From Bolinopsis microptera (taxonomy: Eukaryota; Ctenophora; Tentaculata; Lobata; Bolinopsidae): a DNA stretch of 64,000 nt. Positions 55,901-64,000 of this stretch are shown here, in pieces. Each line of letters starts with the position of its first letter. The first letter of the stretch is position 1. The position numbers and the translations under genes are program-made. The stretch is from positions 19,003,401-19,067,400 of the forward strand of contig NC_087082.1 of assembly GCF_026151205.1 (NCBI RefSeq), read 5' to 3'. Under the pieces are notes generated by a model. It saw only the letters and a program-made list of their open reading frames with translations, had not been told where the DNA came from and did no database searches.

Positions 55901-58900
55901 AAATATAAGTATTGCTAGGGTTAGACACAAATAAAAGGCAGAGCTAAACATTATTAACTAGCATAATCTCAATCTAGCAGAATATTTGTTTCCATAACAT
56001 GCTAAAGTAAGATGTACCTTTTCAGTCCGGAAACTGGTAAAACCGGTTCAAGTCTTTCAGTGCTTATCTCTGTTGATTGTAACGTGCAGCTACAGTGGTT
56101 TGTGTATCACCGTGTTACACGACCATGACCATCCCGCCCAGCGAGTATGGTGAAAAGGAGATCAACATGTTAAGGGGTGACTCAGTTGAACTTCTCAGCA
56201 AGGCTTTGAACGAGATGGAGATCACAGCAATAAGGCAACTATCCCCTTCGTGCGTGAAGAAGATGAACAAGGGTACTGCGTGTGACTTGTTGTACGATGC
56301 ATTAAAATATTTGGAGGAGTTCACTGGTGTCGTATCCACGGACTACAAGATGGCCTCCAACTCAGTTAAACATCAGATGTTCGAGACACAGGAGACCATC
56401 ATTAAGCTGCAGTCAGAACTTCTAGCCTGCAAAAATGAACAGTTGGAATCGTTGCAGACGTCAGTTAAATCGTCAGTCGGAGAGTCTGTCAAGGCTGAAT
56501 TCCAATCCTTCAGCTCGGTATTACAGGCGAATTGTCCAGAATCTCAGAAGCCAGTCAGTTCTGAAATGATCAAGAGAGCTGTGAAAACTGTGGTACAGGA
56601 GGAAGACCGAAACAAAAATCTGATGATTTTTGGTTTATCGGAGCAGGACAATGAGGAGCTCAGCACCGTGGTCAGTGAAGTGTTCTCAGCAATCGGAGAG
56701 AAACCCAGAATCGAAGCTAGTAGAGTCGGAAAGCTCAAACCTGGCAAGGCTGTGAGACCAGTTAAAGTGACTGCGACAAGTGCAACAATTGTTAATCAGA
56801 TTCTTGCTAAATCGAGAAACCTGCGAGCAACGGAAAAGTTTAAAACTGTTTTTATCAGCCCAGATCGATCTCCAGAACAGAGAGCCAAGCAAAGAGAACT
56901 CGTCAGGGACATGAAACGACTGGTAACTGAGCAGCCTGATAAGCTACACTTTATCAGAAACGGTGCTATAAAGAGTACTGATAAGACTAATAAGACTGCA
57001 GAATGAGCTTGTGTGTTTTTAATTATTGATTATTTTTAGTGTATTCAAGTTTTTTTTTGTGTGGAGGATGTTTTAACTCACTCTTGTGTGCCCAGTCTTG
57101 CACTGTCAGTATTTCTCGACACTTTGAGCACACAAAACTGTCAGTTTTCGCGACAATTGTCAGATTTCGTTTTCAGTTCTGTCAATTTCAAATTCGCTAC
57201 TAGCTCTACTACTAGTAGTCTACTTCAGCTCACATTAAAGGGAGTTTTCGTCGTGCGTGTAGCGCCCTTCAAGTTTAACTTGGACGGATAGGATTTATAA
57301 AACTTCTGATTATAATATTTATACTATATTGTATTTTGTATTTATGTATTTTAGTAAATGGTCATTAGAACCACCGGCACCGTCCGGGCCCAAACAAACA
57401 AACAAGTCTCATGGCAAATTAGGGCTAAATTATGAGACATGAGGTCATGTTTATAATTATAACCAATCAGCTCTTAAATAAAAGCATTAAACATCTCACT
57501 AACAGCCCCACCCCTCCCCAACTCTGATATTAAATGAAATCCTCACAATAAACCCATTGCAGATAGTGTCCTACGCCTGGACCATAGAGGCTAGACCAGT
57601 AGCAAGCAGTGAGAATTTCGTCAAGCTTATCGGTAATTAACATATTTCTCATAATCTTTCATCGTGCTTTTAGAAAAGTATTATTCGCAACAATTATACT
57701 GTTTGCGCAATTTTGCAGGCTACATTATACTGACTGAGGTATTACCTTTAGTAAATTTTACGATCATCTGATTACGATAATGTACATAATTGTTATTTGT
57801 TAAATTGGTTTTTGTTTTTTGCGTTATATGATCACACTATAAAGTTCCTATTTATTATCGTGAACTCTATTTCGCCTATCAATAATGCTGAGAACGTATA
57901 GTGCGTTATAAGTAATATAATTGACTTGTTTATTTATAATTTGATATGAAGTTACGCCGGCTTACATCTGAGCTCTCCCGTAAGTTAAGCGCTAAAATAG
58001 AGTCTAAATATTATTTCGACGAAATAAGGTCTACTTGTTATCTTAGTCGGAAGGCGCGATAATATATTTTGTTAGATACAATGCGTCACATGCTGCGCGT
58101 TCTGCGCGCGCATTTCTTATTTATTTCATATTAACTTGTCATGTTGCGTTGATCTGATCGGTACTTATTGTTCATCGCGGCATGCGAATAGGTTTTGCTC
58201 TACGGTTGAGAAACTCGGACACTGGAAAAGGCCTAACAGAAATATTCTGGACGGGGCATACAAAATTTAATCAGGCATCCTGAGATGCTAGCACGTAATC
58301 TCGTCTTGTGGGAACATGTGAATGGTAGAGCTAGAAGAGGATGTGGAAGTAACCGTCTTCGGACGATGCTAAACTTACAGATTTTGCAAATAGTCACTAG
58401 AGCGTCAACTGTCAAGATGTTAACAGTCGTCACTAAAATAGTCACTAGAGCATGAGCAGTCACTTGAGGTATATTAACAGTTAAAACGTAACGTTTCAGG
58501 TGAAACTACGGATACGTTACACGTAAAAGTCTCACAAGGAGAAGGGGAATTCAAGTTCAAACTCGAGGTAAGAGTTAAAGGGGGGAGGGGGGGGGGGGTT
58601 CATCCTGATTTTTAGGTAAGAGTTAACAAGGGTTAACCGATATAAAACTAAATATATTTACAGTCGCCGTTTTAATTATAGCCCCACCACTTCCTGAACC
58701 TAAACTTAACCCCTGCGTTACTAATAGTAGTTACTATGGTTACTAAAAACTAAAATAAACACAGGTGAAAGATAAATCTGGTTTAACTGGTTCGGCCTCT
58801 AAATCAGTGCTCATTTTGGCTGAGGACGATTTCCCTCCCAGGTAAAACTACAAACCTAGCACTGTGCCAGTGGCACTGACACTTCACTTTAGGAATATTC

Positions 58901-61900
58901 TATCTACATTTTTATGTCAAGTTGCTTGTAAGAAAAGTATTACATATTTTACAACTACTGCCATTATAATATGTAGCATGCATATTAATTCCGTCAATGC
59001 ATATCAACATTGTCAATGCCACGTACTTTTATCCGTACTTTCTTATCTTGATACTCTCTCACTATCAGTGCTAAAGTTTCCTCTGCTCTGGTTCTTACTC
59101 TACCTAAGAATTCCGCTGTTCTGTATGGCAACGGCAGCAAAGATGACCACGAAATAACAAAGTAAGTTATTTTGGGTTCCGGCCAAAGTAAGGAACCACT
59201 GAACAACACCTGAACACCACCTGAACACCACCTGAACAACACCTGAACACCACCTGAACAACACCTGAACAACACTGAACAACACCTGAACACCACTGAA
59301 CAACACCTGAACAACACCTGAACAACACCTGAACACCACCTGAACACCACCTGAACAACACCTGAACAACACCTGAACAACACCTGAACAACACCTGAAC
59401 AACACCTGAACAACACCTGAACAACACCTGAACAACACCTGAACAACACCTGAACACCACCTGAACAACACCTGAACAACACCTGAACAACACCTGAACA
59501 ACACCTGAACAACACCTGAACAACACTGAAAAACACCTGAACAACACCTGAACAACACCTGAACAACACCTGAACAACACCTGAACAACACCTGAACAAC
59601 ACCTGAACACCACTGAAAAACACCTGAACACCACCTGAACACCACCTGAACAACACCTGAACACCACTGAAAAACACCTGAACACCACCTGAACACCACC
59701 TGAACAACACCTGAACACCACTGAAAAACACCTGAACACCACCTGAACACCACCTGAACAACACCTGAACACCACTGAAAAACACCTGAACACCACCTGA
59801 ACACCACCTGAACAACACCTGAACACCACTGAAAAACACCTGAACACCACCTGAACACCACCTGAACAACACCTGAACACCACTGAAAAACACCTGAACA
59901 CCACCTGAACACCACCTGAACAACACCTGAACACCACTGAAAAACACCTGAACACCACTGAACAACACCTGAACAACACCTGAACACCACCTGAACAACA
60001 CCTGAACACCACTGAAAAACACCTGAACACCACCTGAACACCACCTGAACAACACCTGAACACCACTGAAAAACACCTGAACACCACTGAACAACACCTG
60101 AACAACACCTGAACACCACCTGAACAACACCTGAACACCACCTGAACACCACCTGAACAACACCTGAACACCACCTGAACAACACCTGAACACCACTGAA
60201 AAACACCTGAACACCACCTGAACACCACCTGAACAACACCTGAACACCACTGAATAACACCTGAACACCACTGAAAAACACCTGAACAACACCTGAACAC
60301 CACCTGAACAACACCTGAACACCACTGAAAAACACCTGAACACCACCTGAACACCACCTGAACAACACCTGAACAACACCTGAACAACACCTGAACAACA
60401 CCTGAACACCACTGAAAAACACCTGAACACCACCTGAACACCACCTGAACAACACCTGAACAACACCTGAACAACACCTGAACAACACCTGAACAACACC
60501 TGAACAACACCTGAACAACACCTGAACAACACCTGAACAACACCTGAACACCACTGAATAACACCTGAACACCACTGAACAACACCTGAACACCACTGAA
60601 CACCACCTGAACAACACCTGAACAACACCTGAACAACACCTGAACACCACTGAACAACACCTGAACACCACTGAACACCACCTGAACAACACCTGAACAA
60701 CACCTGAACAACACCTGAACAACACCTGAACAACACCTGAACACCACTGAAAAACACCTGAACACCACTGAACACCACCTGAACAACACCTGAACAACAC
60801 CTGAACACCACTGAACAACACCTGAACACCACTGAACACCACCTGAACAACACCTGAACAACACCTGAACAACACCTGAACAACACCTGAACAACACCTG
60901 AACACCACTGAACAACACCTGAACACCACTGAACACCACCTGAACAACACCTGAACAACACCTGAACAACACCTGAACAACACCTGAACAACACCTGAAC
61001 ACCACCTGAACACCACCTGAACAACACCTGAACACCACTGAAAAACACCTGAACACCACCTGAACACCACCTGAACAACACCTGAACACCACTGAACAAC
61101 ACCTGAACAACACCTGAACACCACCTGAACAACACCTGAACACCACTGAAAAACACCTGAACACCACCTGAACAACACCTGAACACCACTGAAAAACACC
61201 TGAACACCACTGAACAACACCTGAACAACACCTGAACACCACCTGAACAACACCTGAACACCACCTGAACACCACCTGAACAACACCTGAACACCACCTG
61301 AACAACACCTGAACACCACTGAAAAACACCTGAACACCACCTGAACACCACCTGAACAACACCTGAACACCACTGAATAACACCTGAACACCACTGAAAA
61401 ACACCTGAACACCACCTGAACAACACCTGAACAACACCTGAACAACACCTGAACAACACCTGAACACCACTGAATAACACCTGAACACCACTGAACAACA
61501 CCTGAACACCACTGAACAACACCTGAACAACACCTGAACAACACCTGAACAACACCTGAACACCACCTGAACAACACCTGAACAACACCTGAACAACACC
61601 TGAACAACACCTGAACAACACCTGAACACCACCTGAACAACACCTGAACAACACCTGAACACCACCTGAACAACACCTGAACACCACTGAAAAACACCTG
61701 AACAACACTGAACAACACCTGAACACCACTGAACAACACCTGAACAACACCTGAACAACACCTGAACAACACCTGAACACCACCTGAACAACACCTGAAC
61801 AACACCTGAACAACACCTGAACAACACCTGAACAACACCTGAATAACACCTGAACACCACCTGAACACCACTGAACACCACTGAACAACACCTGAACACC

Positions 61901-63583
61901 ACTGAACAACACCTGAACACCACTGAACAACACCTGAACACCACCTGAACAACACCTGAACAACACCTGAACAACACCTGAACACCACCTGAACAACACC
62001 TGAACACCACCTGAACAACACCTGAACAACACCTGAACACCACCTGAACAACACTGAACAACACCTGAACACCACTGAACAACACCTGAACAACACCTAA
62101 ACAACACCTGAACAACACCTGAACACCACCTGAACAACACCTGAACAACACCTGAACAACACCTGAACAACACCTGAACAACACCTGAATAACACCTGAA
62201 CACCACCTGAACACCACTGAACACCACTGAACAACACCTGAACACCACTGAACAACACCTGAACACCACCTGAACAACACCTGAACAACACCTGAACACC
62301 ACTGAACAACACCTGAACAACACCTGAACAACACCTGAACAACACCTGAACAACACCTGAACAACACCTGAATAACACCTGAACACCACCTGAACACCAC
62401 TGAACACCACTGAACAACACCTGAACACCACTGAACAACACCTGAACACCACCTGAACAACACCTGAACAACACCTGAACACCACTGAACAACACCTGAA
62501 CAACACCTGAACACCACCTGAACAACACCTGAACAACACCTGAACAACACCTGAACAACACCTGAACAACACCTGAACAACACCTGAACAACACCTGAAC
62601 ACCACCTGAACAACACCTGAACAACACCTGAACAACACCTGAACACCACTGAACAACACCTGAACAACACCTGAACAACACCTGAACAACACCTGAACAC
62701 CACCTGAACAACACCTGAACAACACCTGAACACCACCTGAACAACACCTGAACAACACCTGAACACCACTGAACAACACCTCCTTTTCAACTTACAACCC
62801 ATATTTCCAAACCATAATGCAATGATTTTGTAATAGAATACCCTTCATGGCCTCAGAATTAATATTTCATGATGGAGCCACAATTAAAGTAATGCTATTA
62901 TTACCTTGAATATAATTAGCATTCTGTAGAATCTATAGATTCTTGACCATTTTCTGCCCTCCAAAGTTATACTTAATACAGACCTAGAGTTTTATGTCAA
63001 CGTTATACATCGACGGATTGATGATTAGATTTGTGTTAGAAACTTTAACCTGTCCCGGCATTTAATATTACATTTATTATACGGCAACCCAGTGATGACT
63101 TTAATAGAGCCGGTTTCTACGGACTTGAAGGCAACAGGTGGTCAGTGCTATTCTTAATTTACACCAGAGAGTGCTCCCACTTTACGAGTTTATAGTTTAC
63201 ATACGTTGGCCATTACTGCTTTCCGTTTTCCAGTTTTTGTAAAGTTTTTGCTCAAAGTTCAGTTCTTTGCATCGTCTGTTACTATGTAATTGCGTATAAT
63301 TATAATATTATGTGCATATTGCATATAATATTATCTTGATACTTCTCTTTCTTGCTCTAAACACGTAACACCCTCCTAAGATGGGAGTGGCAGAAGTCGT
63401 CAGACAGCCCGAAAACGGGAGATATGACCGGCACTACGATCTCCAACCTAACCCTGGCAAACCTGGTGGAAGGAACTTATACCTTCACGCTCACAGTATA
63501 CGATAAGAAGAATCAGAAGGGGGTTGCAAGCACAACCGTTACTGTCAGACCTGCTGAAAAGGGACCTCCTAAAGCTGACGCTG
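46875..63583 (+). CDS. KIAA0319/KIAA0319L-like MANEC-EGF-PKD membrane protein gene (3' incomplete)
   Basis: Fifteen exons in continuous phase: signal peptide, MANEC/MANSC-type domain, a 275-codon acidic low-complexity exon, EGF-like modules, then at least three PKD repeats; the last exon ends PPKADAG at the start of another. The vertebrate family has MANEC plus five PKD repeats, a transmembrane helix and a short tail, acting at the cell surface and in endocytic traffic. Here the acidic repeats and EGF modules between MANEC and PKD are additions relative to that layout. Introns carry large tandem arrays (50906-52430, 59190-62780, 63717-64000) and a LINE insertion. The membrane segment lies beyond the window. 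Confidence 0.88.
47013..47170 (+). CDS. Exon 2, signal peptide end and start of MANEC region
   Basis: Acceptor TTTCAG, donor GTAAGA at 47171; 158 bp, phase 1 to 0. VIIPCLVDG, ITCTKSDTVDG, VVRKLSFE. Confidence 0.82.
47354..47513 (+). CDS. Exon 3, MANEC domain core
   Basis: 160 bp, phase 0 to 1, donor GTAGGT. ACVDRCCQKEGCEVAGL then VCVLASC and HPC match the C..CC....C pattern of MANEC domains in KIAA0319 proteins. Confidence 0.87.
47748..48572 (+). CDS. Exon 4, acidic repeat region and first EGF half
   Basis: 825 bp, phase 1-1, donor GTACGT. Five copies of a 36 bp unit (TAESGETKDKQT) from about 48029 to 48210 and about ten copies of a 12 bp unit (KDDS) at 48325-48480, then CDPDCNVASEKCVKDN and WKCDCKEG, an EGF-like start. 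The repeat-rich part is likely disordered and length-variable. Confidence 0.85.
48804..48930 (+). CDS. Exon 5, EGF-like
   Basis: 127 bp, phase 1 to 2. GCVAKVMCEASTSCPGDHTAC and IACACQNG carry an EGF-type cysteine series. Confidence 0.8.
49237..49382 (+). CDS. Exon 6, EGF-like
   Basis: 146 bp, phase 2 to 1, donor GTAAGT. CKEVTCKGVSCPNHATCAVS, HCFCDKDYVAQGIFC: a full six-cysteine EGF-like module. Confidence 0.85.
49383..50499. other. Intron with a 52 bp direct duplication and C run
   Basis: AATAACTGTTCAGTAGGATC and the following ~32 bp occur at about 49922 and again at 50062, the second copy right after a C run at 50047-50060. No exon recognised. Confidence 0.7.
50500..50561 (+). CDS. Exon 7, short cysteine exon
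   Basis: 62 bp, phase 1 to 0, acceptor TTGCAG, donor GTAATT. VDCTTEPKNAGCPTNEQC, EGF-like half completed by KKQCFC in exon 8. Confidence 0.75.
50684..50905 (+). CDS. Exon 8, EGF end and PKD 1 start
   Basis: 222 bp, phase 0-0, donor GTGAGT at 50906. KKQCFCIPGKLR, then VTVQLPAQSATMSVSVAP and YYAYKWEQ, the first strands of a PKD domain. Its last bases CCGGG plus donor are the seed of the following minisatellite. Confidence 0.85.
50906..52430. repeat. 52-53 bp minisatellite containing a copied splice donor
   Basis: About 28 copies with GGGTACTGGAACTTGG. From 51361 on each unit holds GGCCGGGGTGAGTTTGATTT, identical to the exon 8/intron 8 boundary; earlier units have TTAAGTGAGC instead. Occupies most of intron 8. 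Confidence 0.96.
52764..52880 (+). CDS. Exon 9, PKD 1 end
   Basis: 117 bp, phase 0-0. VTISKLVAGEYVFLVTVLG is the L..G.Y.F.VTV signature. Confidence 0.85.
52881..55137. other. Large intron 9 with microsatellites
   Basis: A GTACAAGCA-type 9 bp repeat at 53083-53192, a TTACTAG/TAACTAG array at about 54557-54630, and a 56 bp tandem duplication spanning the next acceptor (55070-55137). No exon recognised. Confidence 0.75.
55138..55275 (+). CDS. Exon 10, PKD 2 start
   Basis: 138 bp, phase 0-0, donor GTACCA. NKAPVAVIKPAG, VSFKLPAEFSLNGIDSHDDD: the A.......L.G..S.D.D pattern. An identical acceptor 56 bp upstream would lead to a stop. Confidence 0.85.
55276..57562. other. Intron 10 with LINE insertion
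   Basis: A tandem duplication of about 45-50 bp near 55395-55490 (AGTACATAATATGTATATTA) and the LINE piece at about 56020-57405. Confidence 0.7.
56095..57006 (+). CDS. LINE ORF1-like protein (internally deleted element)
   Basis: 303 codons. Coiled-coil-prone N-terminal half (TIIKLQSELLACKNEQLESL), then an RRM-like half (NKNLMIFGLSEQDNE, PRIEASRVGK, VKVTATSATIVNQ, FISPDRSPEQRA). This is the ORF1 type of CR1-like LINEs from cnidarians as I know them. About 390 bp later comes a LINE-like 3' tail ending in CAAACAAACAAACAAG near 57405. The reverse transcriptase ORF is missing. Confidence 0.75.
   Translation: MVCVSPCYTTMTIPPSEYGEKEINMLRGDSVELLSKALNEMEITAIRQLSPSCVKKMNKGTACDLLYDALKYLEEFTGVVSTDYKMASNSVKHQMFETQETIIKLQSELLACKNEQLESLQTSVKSSVGESVKAEFQSFSSVLQANCPESQKPVSSEMIKRAVKTVVQEEDRNKNLMIFGLSEQDNEELSTVVSEVFSAIGEKPRIEASRVGKLKPGKAVRPVKVTATSATIVNQILAKSRNLRATEKFKTVFISPDRSPEQRAKQRELVRDMKRLVTEQPDKLHFIRNGAIKSTDKTNKTAE
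57563..57632 (+). CDS. Exon 11, PKD 2 middle
   Basis: 70 bp, phase 0 to 1. IVSYAWTIEARPV is the strand with the conserved Y.W of PKD domains. Confidence 0.85.
57633..58499. other. Intron 11
   Basis: No exon, repeat array or element recognised; a short GTCACTAGAGC direct repeat near 58396 and 58440. Confidence 0.6.
58500..58567 (+). CDS. Exon 12, PKD 2
   Basis: 68 bp, phase 1 to 0, acceptor TTTCAG, donor GTAAGA. TLHVKVSQGEGEFKFKLE. Confidence 0.8.
58579..58616. repeat. Fragment of the G-run MITE end
   Basis: A G run followed by GGTTCATCCTGATTTTT matches the ends of the foldback element at 1131-2579. Confidence 0.6.
58765..58841 (+). CDS. Exon 13, PKD 2 end
   Basis: 77 bp, phase 0 to 2. VKDKSGLTGSASKSVLILAED then DFPP, the usual start of the next PKD linker. 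Confidence 0.82.
59069..59161 (+). CDS. Exon 14, PKD 3 start
   Basis: Acceptor ATCAG, donor GTAAGT at 59162; 93 bp, phase 2-2. SSALVLTLPKNSAVLYGNGS then KDDHEIT is a clear PKD start, continued by KWEWQK in exon 15. Confidence 0.85.
59190..62780. repeat. 3.6 kb minisatellite of an 11 bp unit
   Basis: Over 300 copies of CTGAACAACAC and CTGAACACCAC with 10 bp variants (missing a C) and CTGAAAAACAC variants. At 59603-59940 they form a 54 bp higher-order unit repeated about six times. The unit contains no stop in any - strand frame, which produces very long spurious - strand ORFs. Confidence 0.98.
62781..63380. other. Rest of intron 14
   Basis: AT-rich, no exon recognised. Confidence 0.6.
63381..63583 (+). 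CDS. Exon 15, PKD 3 end and linker to PKD 4
   Basis: 203 bp, phase 2 to 1, donor GTAGGT. TTISNLTLANLVEGTYTFTL and TVYDKKNQKGVASTTVTV close PKD 3; GPPKADAG opens the next domain, encoded beyond the window. Confidence 0.87.
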
Positions 63584-63716
63584 GTAGGTTTAGTGTTTAT
63601 TACTTTTAGGATGTTTATAGGTGAATGTGATATACATTATTGTCTCAAATTATTATGTTTCATGAAAAGTGTGACCAGGTGACAGCAAGTCACCATGACA
63701 ACGTTACCATGTCTAC

Positions 63717-64000
63717 CACCAGGTGACAACAAGGAGCTAGTAGCACCAGACAGGAGCACCGAGCTGGACGGTGCTCCTGTCTGGTCACCATGACAACGTC
63801 ACCATGACAACATAATATCACCAGGTGACAATAAGGAGCTAGTAGCACCAGACAGGAGCACCGAGCTGGACGGTGCTCCTGTCTGGTCACCATGACAACG
63901 TCACCATGACAACGTAATATCACCAGGTGACAACAAGGAGCTAGTAGCACCAGACAGGAGCACCGAGCTGGACGGTGCTCCTGTCTGGTCACCATGACAA
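63717..64000. repeat. 102 bp tandem repeat with internal hairpin
   Basis: GGTGACAACAAGGAGCTAG-type starts at 63722, 63824 and 63926 (period 102). Each unit holds the inverted pair GACAGGAGCACC / GGTGCTCCTGTC around GAGCTGGAC. Runs off the right edge. Confidence 0.92.

Noticed and set aside
58994-62802. Very long - strand ORFs (up to 1261 codons) of Cys/Ser/Val/Gln repeats
   Set aside because: They are read from an 11 bp tandem repeat lacking stops in every - strand frame, and overlap the PKD exon at 59069-59161 on the other strand. Not a protein.
1-64000. CRISPR arrays, operons, tRNA or rRNA genes
   Set aside because: The regular arrays are minisatellites without spacer structure, the DNA is clearly intron-bearing animal sequence, and no cloverleaf or rRNA core was recognised.

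Overview
This is eukaryotic, animal-type genomic DNA. It is AT-rich by eye, full of GT-AG introns, and dominated by mobile elements and tandem repeats. Spliced exons encode extracellular animal domains: SRCR, immunoglobulin, sushi/CCP, zona pellucida, galactose-binding lectin, MANEC, EGF and PKD. That mix, together with Penelope-like elements and a LINE ORF1 type I associate with cnidarians, suggests an early-branching metazoan, most likely a cnidarian. The species cannot be fixed from the sequence alone.

Layout. (1) 1-27.3 kb, + strand: 3' part of a large multidomain gene. Six near-identical SRCR exons (805-8200) and five near-identical Ig exons (8584-10667) precede about 17 further exons coding Ig-like and cysteine-containing segments, ending at a TAG at 27291-27293. 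All SRCR and early Ig exons are phase 1-1, so they can be skipped or multiplied without breaking the frame. The 5' end lies upstream of the window. Introns hold a foldback/MITE, a 0.7 kb insertion, a mariner MITE, a 5'-truncated Penelope-like element, another MITE, a LINE ORF1 relic and a 2.8 kb foldback element. (2) 28.66-29.65 kb, - strand: a tyrosine-rich, tail-like coding segment with one in-frame TGA; possibly a broken gene. (3) 29.8-35.7 kb: repeats, including a 4 kb inverted repeat around a decayed LINE. (4) 36.03-45.48 kb, - strand: a gene reconstructed over eleven exons as galactose-binding lectin, sushi, sushi, ZP domain, furin-type site and hydrophobic C-terminus. A Penelope-like element with an inverted partial copy and a 12 bp target duplication sits in one intron. 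(5) 46.87 kb to beyond the right edge, + strand: a KIAA0319/KIAA0319L-type gene (signal peptide, MANEC, an added acidic repeat region, EGF-like modules, PKD repeats). Its introns carry three large tandem-repeat arrays; one has amplified a splice donor and one is 3.6 kb of an 11 bp unit.

Together the genes form a neighbourhood of secreted or cell-surface proteins typical of adhesion, recognition or innate immunity. Genes 4 and 5 are head to head across about 1.4 kb. Exon calls rest on splice signals, phase continuity across every junction (checked by hand) and domain sequence patterns; no database search or transcript was available.
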